Positions 29,115 through 37,310 of a stretch of 64,000 nucleotides of DNA are shown in pieces; position 1 is the stretch's first letter, and every line of letters begins with the position of its first letter. Source of the DNA: Bacteroidales bacterium. GTDB taxonomy: Bacteria; Bacteroidota; Bacteroidia; Bacteroidales; Marinilabiliaceae. The notes below the pieces were generated by a model, which was given only the letters and a program-made list of their open reading frames with translations, had not been told where the DNA came from and ran no database searches. The DNA is taken from positions 1 to 64,000 of the forward strand of contig JAKSLF010000008.1 of the NCBI GenBank assembly GCA_024401355.1. The letters run 5' to 3'. The position numbers and the translations under genes were made by a program.

Positions 29115-29121
29115 TGGAAAA

Positions 29122-30015
29122 TCAGATTATAGAGTTGAAACAGACCTGCGAAAAAATAGAGGCGACATCGTCGCTAGTAATCTTATTGAAATGCTCTTCA
29201 ACAGGTGTAATAAGAATTCCACCGACCTCGACAGATGCAGGGCTCACAAGCAATTGAGCATCACCTTGAGCGGAATATTGCCAAGGGCGGAAAGCCTTGC
29301 GCGGGATGACATATACAGCCTGATTAGCAATAATGACATTAACCATATCGTCGGCACGGTCATGCGACTTGAGGATATCTGACATTTCATCAAAGATGCG
29401 GTCAGAATCATCGCCCACAATCTTGTAGACCAATCGTCCGGGCACAGAGCAAGACACCTCTACCCTATCATCATGACGAAGCACACGAGGATTGGCGCGT
29501 TCGAAGTCGGCAAACAAAGGCCACTGCAAAGCATCAGCAGCCTGGAAGTGCATGTGATCGGGAGCAGAAGCTCCACAATGAGCGCCATTGAAAAAGACCG
29601 CCATATCAGGGAGAAGCCATGACAACTCGACCATAGCACTCAGACAAGGCTTAGACAACAGCTGCTGAGGCACAAGGGAGGCGCGCACAATAGTAAGGTG
29701 GCGACGAAAAATAGGATAAGGATTAACGAGAATAGAGAACTGGAGACCATCGGACGAGACAAAAGGCAAAGCCATCTGCTCGACAGGACGATTGTCGGCA
29801 CAGAGGAAGCATGGACGCTTGGCGATATCCTTGGCAGAAACTGAAGCCAAAGTGGACAATCGACGTGTATAGTTACATTGTAGGATAACACGACAAGTCC
29901 CCATGTCAATCGAGCGCTGACGAGCAGTCGCAAGTGCTTCGTAGTTCATGCGAGCCAAAGGCCAAGCAGAAAGCTGGTCAGAGATAAAGTTATCGATTGA
30001 CGTAAAATCTTCCAT
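29122..30015 (-). CDS. DUF4922 HIT-like phosphorylase/nucleotidyltransferase-type protein
   Basis: 297 residues, cytoplasmic. Contains CFLCADNRP (about 69-77), a Cys-containing motif, ILVNPYPIFRRHLTI (about 94-108) and the active-site-like HMHFQA (about 153-158), the His-x-His-x-Gln pattern of galactose-1-phosphate uridylyltransferase, ATP adenylyltransferase and GDP-sugar phosphorylase relatives of the HIT superfamily. I assign DUF4922 from memory of this Bacteroidetes family. Its reaction is not established; a nucleotide-sugar or dinucleotide reaction is the reasonable guess given the glycosyltransferase upstream. Its ATG overlaps the GT2 stop by one base at 30015. Confidence 0.75.
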   Translation of the reverse strand: MEDFTSIDNFISDQLSAWPLARMNYEALATARQRSIDMGTCRVILQCNYTRRLSTLASVSAKDIAKRPCFLCADNRPVEQMALPFVSSDGLQFSILVNPYPIFRRHLTIVRASLVPQQLLSKPCLSAMVELSWLLPDMAVFFNGAHCGASAPDHMHFQAADALQWPLFADFERANPRVLRHDDRVEVSCSVPGRLVYKIVGDDSDRIFDEMSDILKSHDRADDMVNVIIANQAVYVIPRKAFRPWQYSAQGDAQLLVSPASVEVGGILITPVEEHFNKITSDDVASIFSQVCFNSII

Positions 30016-31400
30016 TACTCACCACGTTTCATATTGAGCGCAACACGGGCACAGACCTCGATGGTACGCATAGAATCCTTATAGTAATTATTTCTGTTGA
30101 TGTGCTCCTGGTCGAGATGCGAATCGGAGTTGCCGGTCCACCTGCGGCAGAGGTAGAGAGGTTCGAAAATGCGTCCGATATTATACTCGCGACAGAAGCG
30201 GAGTCCTTGAGCATAGTCTTCGCCATAGCTTACGTTGGCGAATGGATTTTCGCGAAGCAGAGACGTCACAAAAGCTCGAGGAGCACCCAGTCCGTTGACA
30301 CGGAGAGCGTTGTTGCGTCCGTTGTCGGGAGTCCACTCACGATGGTCTATAGTACCAGGTGGAAGCAGGCTGAGGTTGAAGTCAACCATATTATAGGCGC
30401 CGACAACCATAGCACAATTTTCGCTACGGAACTTATCGACAATCTTCTGCAAAGTATGCTGGTCGATATAGAGGTCATCGGAGTCGAGCTGCACGACAAA
30501 ACGTCCGCAGAGATGGCTGAAAACAGCCTCGTTCCAGCATCCACCGATGCCGAGATCGGTACGAGATGGAACGATGTGGACCAACTTGTCGTTGGCAGCC
30601 TTGACAAGTTCGGCAAGAATCTCGGTTGTGCGGTCGGTGCTATGATTATCGACCACGATGACATTATATTTGAAATCGGTCTGCTGCATGAGAGCCGAGG
30701 CAACAGCATCGGCTACAGTAGACTCACGATTGAACACAGGAATGACGACCGACACCTCGACAGGGAACGAACCATCATAGGAACACTGACTAATTGTTGA
30801 AGGTTCGATAAACGCACCGATAGACTTGAGATAGTCGGTACACACCTGTTCGTTTTCGATCTGCACATTGCGGTTGCGAGGGTCGACATAGTCGAACTGC
30901 TTGACGCCAGAAGCTCGAAGATCCTTCTCTTGCTTAGTGTAGAGGAACTCGGGCAGATGATATATATGTCCGAAGCGAGCCAACTTGAGACGCATGTCGT
31001 AGAGAGCGGCAAAATCGTAGTAGTGGTCCATCAGTTCGGCAGCGATACGCAAAGCTTCAGCCTTGACGAGGAATACTGGTCCGAACTCAAAATCGTCGCG
31101 GATGCTACCAGCCTGATACATTATGAGCTGGTGGTCGTACTTGATGCCACCTTTTATTTCACGATAGTCAGAATAGACCATAGCGGAACCTGTCTGCCTT
31201 GCGACAGAGACAAGACGAGCGACAGACTGTGGATCGATCTCGACAGGATCGGGCGTGGTGATGAAGAGGACATAGTCGGAAGCGACCATGACAGCAGCAT
31301 TCATCAGTCCACGAGTGGTGTGCATGTCGGGAGCCTCAATATGGTGCGAAGCTCCATCGATATGGACAGGAGCTAGAGAAAGGACGTCAAACATAGTCAA
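30015..31400 (-). CDS. Two-domain glycosyltransferase, family 2 fold
   Basis: 461 residues. The C-terminal part (about 210-460) is a clear GT-A family-2 domain: VSVVIPVFNRESTVADAVAS (about 212-231), VIVVDNHSTDRT (about 242-253), and the metal-binding VVQLDSDDLYID (about 294-305). The N-terminal 200 residues read as a second, degenerate GT-A domain (ASDYVLFITTPDPVEIDP, MVYSDYREIKGGIKYD) that may have lost catalysis. Donor and acceptor are unknown. No membrane helices. The product is probably a glycoconjugate; the operon partners are a HIT-like enzyme and a SpoIID-type protein. Starts 17 bp after the rlmD stop. Confidence 0.85.
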   Translation of the reverse strand: MTMFDVLSLAPVHIDGASHHIEAPDMHTTRGLMNAAVMVASDYVLFITTPDPVEIDPQSVARLVSVARQTGSAMVYSDYREIKGGIKYDHQLIMYQAGSIRDDFEFGPVFLVKAEALRIAAELMDHYYDFAALYDMRLKLARFGHIYHLPEFLYTKQEKDLRASGVKQFDYVDPRNRNVQIENEQVCTDYLKSIGAFIEPSTISQCSYDGSFPVEVSVVIPVFNRESTVADAVASALMQQTDFKYNVIVVDNHSTDRTTEILAELVKAANDKLVHIVPSRTDLGIGGCWNEAVFSHLCGRFVVQLDSDDLYIDQHTLQKIVDKFRSENCAMVVGAYNMVDFNLSLLPPGTIDHREWTPDNGRNNALRVNGLGAPRAFVTSLLRENPFANVSYGEDYAQGLRFCREYNIGRIFEPLYLCRRWTGNSDSHLDQEHINRNNYYKDSMRTIEVCARVALNMKRGE

Positions 31401-31417
31401 GTGAATTAGAAAATAAA

Positions 31418-32824
31418 TTAGCGGCGCTCGAGGCAGACGACGGACTCAACATGATGAGTGTGAGGGAACATGTCGACTGGCTGCATCTTTGTAACGCGAT
31501 AATCCTTGTCGAGAAGATTGATGTCGCGTGCCTGTGTAGCCGAGTTGCAGCTGACATAGACGATGCGTCGTGGTGAAGCCGAGAGGATAGTCTTGATGAC
31601 ATCCTCGTGCATACCGGCGCGAGGAGGATCGACAATCATCACATCTGGTACACCATGCTTAGCAATAAAGTCCATCGAAAGCACGTCTTTCATGTCGCCA
31701 GCATAGAAAATAGTATTTTCGATGCCGTTGATTTGTGAGTTGACCTTAGCGTCTTCGATAGCCTCGGGCACATACTCGATGCCGATTACACGCTGACACT
31801 TGCGTGCAACGAAATTGGCGATAGTGCCGGTGCCGGTATAGAGGTCGTAGACAATCTCGTCGCCCTTGAGATCGGCAAACGAGCGTGCTACCTTATATAG
31901 TTCATAAGCCTGAGCGGAGTTGGTCTGGTAGAAAGACTTTGGCCCGACCTTGAATTTGATGCCTTCCATCTCCTCCATGATGTAGTCGTTGCCAGCGAAC
32001 GTCTGCACTTCAAGATCACCAATTGTATCGTTGGCTTTAGGGTTGATAACATAGAGAAGTGAAGTAATCTGTGGGAAAGTCTTGTGGAGCTCAGAGAGCA
32101 TAGCCTCGCGGACAGGTTTATCATCGCGGTAGAGCGAGAAGAGGACCATGAGATCGCCAGTTGATGCAGTACGGATGGTCAGATTGCGGAGGAAACCCTG
32201 CTGAGTGCGAAGGTCGAAGAACTCGAGACCATGCTCAACAGCATAATTGCGGACCCATGAACGGATAGCGTCGGAAGGGTCGAGCTGGAGATGACATTCT
32301 TCGATATCGACAACCTTGTCGAAGAGTCCAGGAATGTGGAAACCGAGTCCGGGCTGTCCGAGTCCGTCGCCATTCTGCATCTGCTCCTTAGTGAGCCAAC
32401 GCTTATTGGAGAAAGTAAACTCGAGCTTATTGCGATACTTGCGATTTTCCTTTGAGGCGAGAATAGGCATTTGTTCAGGGAGCTCGACCTTGCCGATGCG
32501 GCGAAGATTCTGGAGCACCTCACGAGCCTTGAACTCGAGCTGCTTCTCGTATGGTATGCTTTGCCATTTACAGCCACCACAGACACCGAAGTGTTTGCAG
32601 AAAGGCTCGACACGCATGTCGGAATATTTATGGAAGAAAACGGCGTCGCCCTCGTAGTAAGAGGAACGCTTTTTAGTCACCTGTATGTCGACAACATCGC
32701 CAGGCACAGCGCCATTGACGAAGACCACGCGGTCGTCCACGCGGCAAAGAGCCTTACCTTCGGCTGCGACGTCGGTCACTTCGACGTTGAGGAGGAGAGG
32801 CTTATTATTTCTAGATCTGCCCAC
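31418..32824 (-). CDS. rlmD: 23S rRNA (uracil-C5)-methyltransferase RlmD/RumA-type
   Basis: 468 residues. An N-terminal TRAM domain (about 8-65, VEVTDVAAEGKALCRVDDRV) is followed by an Fe-S cysteine cluster (CKHFGVCGGCKW, about 76-87), and then the Rossmann methyltransferase domain with YDLYTGTGTIANFVA (about 328-342), VDPPRAGMH (about 394-402) and the catalytic Cys in VSCNSATQARD (about 420-430). It methylates a uridine C5 in 23S rRNA (U1939 in E. coli); the exact target among the TrmA/RlmC/RlmD group is inferred from the cluster and length. First gene of a four-gene minus-strand operon. Confidence 0.92.
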   Translation of the reverse strand: MGRSRNNKPLLLNVEVTDVAAEGKALCRVDDRVVFVNGAVPGDVVDIQVTKKRSSYYEGDAVFFHKYSDMRVEPFCKHFGVCGGCKWQSIPYEKQLEFKAREVLQNLRRIGKVELPEQMPILASKENRKYRNKLEFTFSNKRWLTKEQMQNGDGLGQPGLGFHIPGLFDKVVDIEECHLQLDPSDAIRSWVRNYAVEHGLEFFDLRTQQGFLRNLTIRTASTGDLMVLFSLYRDDKPVREAMLSELHKTFPQITSLLYVINPKANDTIGDLEVQTFAGNDYIMEEMEGIKFKVGPKSFYQTNSAQAYELYKVARSFADLKGDEIVYDLYTGTGTIANFVARKCQRVIGIEYVPEAIEDAKVNSQINGIENTIFYAGDMKDVLSMDFIAKHGVPDVMIVDPPRAGMHEDVIKTILSASPRRIVYVSCNSATQARDINLLDKDYRVTKMQPVDMFPHTHHVESVVCLERR

Positions 32825-32853
32825 TTTAAAGAGTCGTTATATAATTATAGGTA

Positions 32854-32861
32854 CAAAGTTA
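32854..32861 (-). promoter_or_regulatory. -7 element of the rlmD operon promoter
   Basis: TAACTTTG on the minus strand; start near 32847, leader about 23 nt. The -33 region has TTTCG (about 32885) instead of TTTG. Confidence 0.55.
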
Positions 32862-32938
32862 CGGAAACCTTTTGGATTAATCGAAAACTGGCGGTTGATA
32901 ATTGCTAACAAAAGTTAAGAAAAAAGGCAAAAAACGAG

Positions 32939-32963
32939 TTTGACAACTTTGACCATGACCATT
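32939..32963 (-). repeat. Left arm of a 25-bp inverted repeat
   Basis: Read on the minus strand, it matches 33190-33214 at 22 of 25 positions and contains GGTCAAAGT followed by TGTCAAACT-like sequence. Confidence 0.6.
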
Positions 32964-32996
32964 GTTAAAGTGAGTTAAAAAAAAGTATATTACAAA

Positions 32997-33035
32997 GGTA
33001 AAGTAAGGGTATAGTAAGGGTACGGTAAGGTTATC
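32997..33035 (+). repeat. 11-bp tandem repeat array
   Basis: GGTAAAGTAAG, GGTATAGTAAG, GGTACGGTAAG and a partial fourth unit. Immediately after it, 33036-33052 is the inverted copy of the repeat stretch at 16112-16128. Confidence 0.65.
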
Positions 33036-33189
33036 TTATCCCTCCGTTAAAATGAAGTCGAAACAAGTAGAGTCAAAAGCAAAAGATAGTTAAATCGCAA
33101 TCAAATAAATACACATATATTAACAAACGAAATTGGCATTTTAAGAGTAAAGGGAACGAAACGTTTGGAGCATAACGCAGAAAAAGTAG

Positions 33190-33214
33190 AATGGTCGCGG
33201 TCAAAGTGGTCAAA
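33190..33214 (+). repeat. Right arm of the 25-bp inverted repeat, with perfect 9-bp tandem GGTCAAAGT
   Basis: GGTCAAAGT occurs twice without a gap at 33199-33216. Partner arm at 32939-32963. Confidence 0.65.
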
Positions 33215-33425
33215 GTTGAAATTACGGGTAACAAGGAGGCAAAAAGAGAATTTTGCAACATACGAATAACAAATTTCACAAATAATAGACAATCGAAATA
33301 ACAAAAAGAGAAAAAAATTGGAAAGCGGAGATTACAATCCAAACGTTTGCGCAATTTAGTATTATTCTAAAGAATACAAGCATAACACTAAATATCAATC
33401 AATTATGAGCCAAGAGTATAGAAAT

Positions 33426-33441
33426 ACGTTATTTATAACGT
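33426..33441. promoter_or_regulatory. Inverted repeat ACGTTA-TTTA-TAACGT upstream of rseC
   Basis: Perfect 6-bp arms, about 45 bp before the -7 element (33485), a typical operator position. Binding protein unknown. Confidence 0.35.
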
Positions 33442-33484
33442 GTTTAAATTGAAAACAAGTGTTCCATAATTGAAACGGGAGTTA

Positions 33485-33492
33485 TAATTTTG
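33485..33492 (+). promoter_or_regulatory. -7 element of the Rnf operon promoter
   Basis: TAATTTTG fits TAnnTTTG; start near 33499, leader about 35 nt. No good -33 box is seen, which would fit an activated promoter. Confidence 0.5.
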
Positions 33493-33533
33493 ACGTAAAT
33501 TTACAAGGCCAAGTAAGGCACAAGACCGACACA

Positions 33534-33953
33534 ATGGGAAACGACAAGAGCATAGAGCACGAAGGCATCGTGAGAGCTATCGAAGGGCGTAATGTGAAAG
33601 TAGAGATACTGAGCAAATCGGCCTGTTCGGGATGTTCGGCACGTTCGTTATGTTCGTCGTCGGAGCAGAAAGTGAAGGAGATAGACGTAGAAACGAGTGA
33701 GGGAGAGAGATATGAAGTGGGAGAGAATGTGACAGTTGTAGGCATGGAATCGATGGGATTGATAGCAGTAATGATATGCTATGTTGTACCGGTGGTGCTG
33801 ATGGTGGCGACGATGGGAGTGCTAACGCGAATGGGGAATGAAGACACGATAGTGGGCCTTGCGGGTCTGGGTGTTCTTGTTCCTTATTTTATTATAGTAT
33901 ATCTCATGAGAGAAAGATTAGGTAGACGCTTCAAATTCAAAATCAAAAAATAA
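33534..33953 (+). CDS. rseC: RseC/SoxR-reducing-type membrane protein heading the Rnf operon
   Basis: 139 residues. The N-terminal domain has the cysteine motif SACSGCSARSLC (about 29-40), then two adjacent membrane helices (about 78-100 and 106-125), the RseC/MucC architecture. In Bacteroidetes this gene regularly opens the rnf operon; RseC-type proteins are linked to SoxR reduction and sigma-E control in proteobacteria, so here a role in Rnf assembly or cofactor handling is inferred. The start is the ATG at 33534; 24 bp before rnfB. Confidence 0.88.
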   Translation: MGNDKSIEHEGIVRAIEGRNVKVEILSKSACSGCSARSLCSSSEQKVKEIDVETSEGERYEVGENVTVVGMESMGLIAVMICYVVPVVLMVATMGVLTRMGNEDTIVGLAGLGVLVPYFIIVYLMRERLGRRFKFKIKK

Positions 33954-33977
33954 AAAACAAAAAACTAAAAGAATAAT

Positions 33978-34931
33978 ATGGAAGCTGTTTTAATAACGAT
34001 TGCAGTGTTGGCTTCGCTGGGCTTAACGGCAGCGTTTATACTTTATTTTGTATCGCAGAAATTCAAGGTCTATGAGGACCCAAAGATTGGCGAGGTAGAA
34101 GAAGTGTTGCCGGGTGCCAACTGTGGCGGATGCGGTTTTGCGGGATGCCATGCGATGGCTGAGGCATTGGCCAAGGCGGACGACATCTCGGGACTAGTAT
34201 GTCCGGTAGGTGGTTCGGCAGTCATGAGCCAAGTGGCGACAATACTTGGCAAGAGCGTTGCAGAGTCGGCTCCAAAAGTGGCAGTAGTGCGTTGTGCAGG
34301 CTGCACGGTAGGCGAATCGGCAAACCGTCAGAAGACATTGGACTATGACGGAGCGAAATCGTGTGCGATAGCATCGACACATTTTGCAGGTGACACAGCA
34401 TGTTCATACGGATGTCTTGGACTTGGAGACTGTGTAAAAGTGTGCCAGTTCAATGCGATCAAGGTGAACGAGGCGACAGGACTAGCAGAAGTGGACGAAG
34501 CGAAATGTGTTGCATGTGGAGCATGTGCGAAGGCATGTCCGAAGCAGATAATCGAGATACGCTACAAGGGCCGAGTAGTAAAAGACGTAGCACGCCGAGT
34601 ATGGGTAAGCTGCGTGAACAAGGACAAAGGAGCAGTAGCGATGAAGGCATGCAAGGCATCGTGCATAGGATGCGGCAAGTGTGCGAAAGTGTGCAAGTTT
34701 GAAGCAATCACAGTAGAGAACAATGTTGCTCACATCGACATGGAGAAGTGCAAGGCCTGTGGCTTGTGCATGAACGAGTGTCCAAAGAATGCAATAGTAG
34801 CGACATTCCCAGCTCCACCAAAGCCAGCTCCTAAACCAGCGGCAGTTGAGGCGACAGGAACAGCCATTCCGAAACCTGCAGAACAACCGAAGCCAGTAGA
34901 GGTACCGGTACAGGCAGACAAACAACAATAA
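33978..34931 (+). CDS. rnfB: Rnf complex subunit B, iron-sulfur electron entry subunit
   Basis: 317 residues. An N-terminal membrane helix (about 5-27) is followed by the 4Fe-4S motif GANCGGCGFAGCHAMAEAL (about 47-65, with a further Cys near 75). Then come several ferredoxin-type clusters: CSYGCLGLGDCVKVC (about 142-156), CVACGACAKACP (about 177-188), CIGCGKCAKVC (about 230-240) and CKACGLCMNECP (about 259-270). It passes electrons from reduced ferredoxin to the rest of the complex at the inner membrane. The proline/alanine-rich tail (about 275-317) is a low-complexity extension. Second gene of the operon; spacing to rnfC is 18 bp. Confidence 0.96.
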   Translation: MEAVLITIAVLASLGLTAAFILYFVSQKFKVYEDPKIGEVEEVLPGANCGGCGFAGCHAMAEALAKADDISGLVCPVGGSAVMSQVATILGKSVAESAPKVAVVRCAGCTVGESANRQKTLDYDGAKSCAIASTHFAGDTACSYGCLGLGDCVKVCQFNAIKVNEATGLAEVDEAKCVACGACAKACPKQIIEIRYKGRVVKDVARRVWVSCVNKDKGAVAMKACKASCIGCGKCAKVCKFEAITVENNVAHIDMEKCKACGLCMNECPKNAIVATFPAPPKPAPKPAAVEATGTAIPKPAEQPKPVEVPVQADKQQ

Positions 34932-34949
34932 AGATTAATCGAGGAACTT

Positions 34950-36329
34950 ATGTTGAAGACATTTAAAATAGGCGGCATACATCCAGAGGAGAACAAACTC
35001 TCGGCAGGAAGTGCACTCAAGCAGTTCCAATTGCCAGCCGACATCAAGGAAGTCAAGATACCTGTAGCTCAGCATATCGGTGCTCCAGCCCAGCCAGTTG
35101 TCGCAGTAGGTGATGACGTAAAAGTTGGTCAGGTAATAGCTCAGGCAGGAGGATTTGTTTCAGCAAACATACATTCACCATTCTCGGGCAAGGTTAAGAA
35201 AATAGAAGCCACAACAGGCGACGACGGAAAACCAGCCATGATGATAACGATCGCGATTGAGGGCGACGAATGGGTAGAGACAATAGACCGTTCGACAGGC
35301 ATCAAGCGTGAGATTACCCTCTCGGCAGAAGAGATCGTGAAGAAGATTGGCGAGATGGGTATCGTAGGCATGGGTGGTGCACGCTTCCCTGCACAGGTGA
35401 AACTTGCTGTAAAGCCTGGTCAGGCACAGGCGCTCATCATCAATGGTGTGGAATGTGAGCCATACTTGACAGCAGACCACCGACTGATGCTCGAGAAGAG
35501 TGAGGAAGTGCTTATAGGCATCAAGATACTGATGAAAGCCATTGGCGTAACAGAAGCATACATTGGCATCGAGAACAACAAGAAAGATGCGATAGAGTTG
35601 TTGACAAAACTGTCGGCAGGATATCCAGGCATCAAAGTACAGCCACTGAAGATGAAATATCCTCAGGGCGGTGAGAAGCAGTTGATAGACGCATGTATCG
35701 GACGTCAGGTGGCAAGTGGTGCACTACCTATATCAGTTGGTGCAGTAGTGCAGAACGTAGGTACAGCATTTGCAGTATATGAGGCAGTACAGAAGAACAA
35801 GCCACTGATAGAGCGAGTAGTTTGCGTCACAGGCAAGCCATTGCAGAATCCATCGAACTTCTGGGCAAGAATAGGCACACCAGTCAAGGCTCTCATCGAA
35901 GCGGCCGGCGGAATGCCAGAAGACTGTGCGAAGGTGATTGGTGGTGGTCCGATGATGGGCCGAGCATTTGCGACACTCGACGTACCAATTCACAAGGGAT
36001 CGTCGGGTATATTGCTGATGAACAACCAGGAATCGAAGCGAGGCGAGATAGCGAACTGCATCAGATGTGCTAAGTGCGTGTCGGTATGTCCGATGGGTCT
36101 TGAGCCATTCTTGCTGTCGAAAGTATCGGCAAAGCAGCTTTGGGACATGGCAGAGGAGAATCACATCGCCGACTGTATAGAGTGTGGTTCATGTAGCTTC
36201 ACATGTCCATCGAACCGTCCACTCCTCGACTACATCAGAAGAGGCAAGAGCACAGTGATGGGCATCATGAGGGCTCGTGCGGCAGCAGCCAAAGCAGCGG
36301 CAGAAGCAGCAGAAGCAAAGAAAAACTAA
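34950..36329 (+). CDS. rnfC: Rnf complex subunit C, NADH- and FMN-binding
   Basis: 459 residues. Domains: an N-terminal barrel/lipoyl-like region (about 1-110, PVAQHIGAPAQPVVAVGDDV); the Rossmann-like FMN/NAD domain with GMGGARFPAQVKLA (about 140-153) and NGVECEPYLTADHRLML (about 166-182); a SLBB-like region; and two 4Fe-4S clusters, CIRCAKCVSVCP (about 371-382) and CIECGSCSFTCP (about 410-421). It exchanges electrons with NAD+/NADH on the cytoplasmic side. The short alanine/lysine-rich C-terminus (about 437-459) is much shorter than in E. coli RsxC. Confidence 0.96.
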   Translation: MLKTFKIGGIHPEENKLSAGSALKQFQLPADIKEVKIPVAQHIGAPAQPVVAVGDDVKVGQVIAQAGGFVSANIHSPFSGKVKKIEATTGDDGKPAMMITIAIEGDEWVETIDRSTGIKREITLSAEEIVKKIGEMGIVGMGGARFPAQVKLAVKPGQAQALIINGVECEPYLTADHRLMLEKSEEVLIGIKILMKAIGVTEAYIGIENNKKDAIELLTKLSAGYPGIKVQPLKMKYPQGGEKQLIDACIGRQVASGALPISVGAVVQNVGTAFAVYEAVQKNKPLIERVVCVTGKPLQNPSNFWARIGTPVKALIEAAGGMPEDCAKVIGGGPMMGRAFATLDVPIHKGSSGILLMNNQESKRGEIANCIRCAKCVSVCPMGLEPFLLSKVSAKQLWDMAEENHIADCIECGSCSFTCPSNRPLLDYIRRGKSTVMGIMRARAAAAKAAAEAAEAKKN

Positions 36330-36350
36330 AACAGAAAACAGATAATCACA

Positions 36351-37310
36351 ATGAATAATTTAACCATAGCACCATCACCACATGTGCATAGCAGCGACTC
36401 AGTGAAGCGCAACATGTATTTGGTTGTCGCAGCTCTGCTTCCGGCCCTGATTGCATCGGTGTATTATTTTGGATTGGGCGCCCTATCGGTAGTTGTAACA
36501 TCGATAGTATCGTGCGTACTGATAGAGTTTCTCATACAGAAATTTGTCCTAAAAGTGCCAACGACCATAACAGATGGTTCGGCAGCAGTAACAGGTCTCA
36601 TCTTATCGTTCAACCTGCCAGCAGGACTTCCATTGTGGATAGTAGTTGTTGGTGCGCTAGTAGCGATAGGCATAGGCAAGATGACCTTTGGTGGTCTTGG
36701 CCAGAACATAGCGAACCCAGCAATATTGGGACGAGTATTCCTGCTTGTCTCATTCCCAGCACAGATGACCACATGGCCAGTGCCACAAGGAGCTGACGGT
36801 GCGACAGGTGCGACACCACTCGGACTGTTGAAAGAAGGTGGTGTAGGTGCACTTGCAAACATACCGACATCGGACCTTTTGTTTGGAAACATTGGCGGTT
36901 CGCTTGGTGAGATTTCGGCGCTTCTGCTTATCATTGGTGGAATAATCCTGCTGGTGACAAGAGTGATTACATGGCACATACCAGTGAGCATACTTGCGAC
37001 AGTAGCGATCTTTGCTGGCTTGATGTGGGGCGTTGACCCAACGCAGTATGCAGATCCATTGTTTCACATATTGACAGGTGGTATGCTTCTGGGTGCAATA
37101 TTCATGGCAACCGACTACGTAACATCACCAATGTCGCATTCGGGCATGATAGTATATGGTGTAGGCATTGGCCTTATAACAATGCTCATCCGTACATTCG
37201 GAGCATATCCGGAAGGAATGTCATTCGCTATTCTGATAATGAATATCGTGACACCACTTATCAACACCTATTGCAAACCTAAACGATTCGGGGAGGTAGT
37301 AAAGAAATGA
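36351..37310 (+). CDS. rnfD: Rnf complex subunit D, flavin-bearing membrane subunit
   Basis: 319 residues with about ten membrane helices. The start region (SPHVHSSDSVKRNMYLVVAA, about 8-27) and TDGSAAVTGLILSFNLP (about 75-91) are family-typical. The GADGATGATPLG stretch (about 147-158) contains the Thr that carries covalent FMN. It forms part of the ion-translocating membrane core. Its last 4 bases overlap the rnfG start. Confidence 0.96.
   Translation: MNNLTIAPSPHVHSSDSVKRNMYLVVAALLPALIASVYYFGLGALSVVVTSIVSCVLIEFLIQKFVLKVPTTITDGSAAVTGLILSFNLPAGLPLWIVVVGALVAIGIGKMTFGGLGQNIANPAILGRVFLLVSFPAQMTTWPVPQGADGATGATPLGLLKEGGVGALANIPTSDLLFGNIGGSLGEISALLLIIGGIILLVTRVITWHIPVSILATVAIFAGLMWGVDPTQYADPLFHILTGGMLLGAIFMATDYVTSPMSHSGMIVYGVGIGLITMLIRTFGAYPEGMSFAILIMNIVTPLINTYCKPKRFGEVVKK

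Larger units (their letters stand above)
32825..33533. other. 709-bp intergenic region between rlmD and the Rnf operon
   Basis: Contains the rlmD -7 element, an 11-bp tandem repeat array (32997-33035), a 25-bp inverted repeat pair (32939-32963 and 33190-33214), two AAACGTTT palindromes (near 33160 and 33341), a hairpin (33426-33441) and the rseC promoter. No tRNA and no convincing small ORF; a 93-codon minus reading (33073-33354) looks random. Confidence 0.6.

Noticed and set aside
30102-30800. 232-codon plus-strand reading opposite the GT2 gene
   Set aside because: It lies wholly inside the glycosyltransferase coding sequence on the other strand, with no recognisable domain, no promoter and no ribosome site; the opposite frame has clear GT2 motifs.
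32997-33052. Possible CRISPR array
   Set aside because: The repeat unit is only 11 bp with no spacers; no cas genes anywhere in the window.
33073-33354. 93-codon minus-strand reading in the rlmD-rseC intergenic region
   Set aside because: Rich in Phe/Leu/Cys from AT-rich DNA, no start signals, and it spans the repeat arms; probably not a gene.
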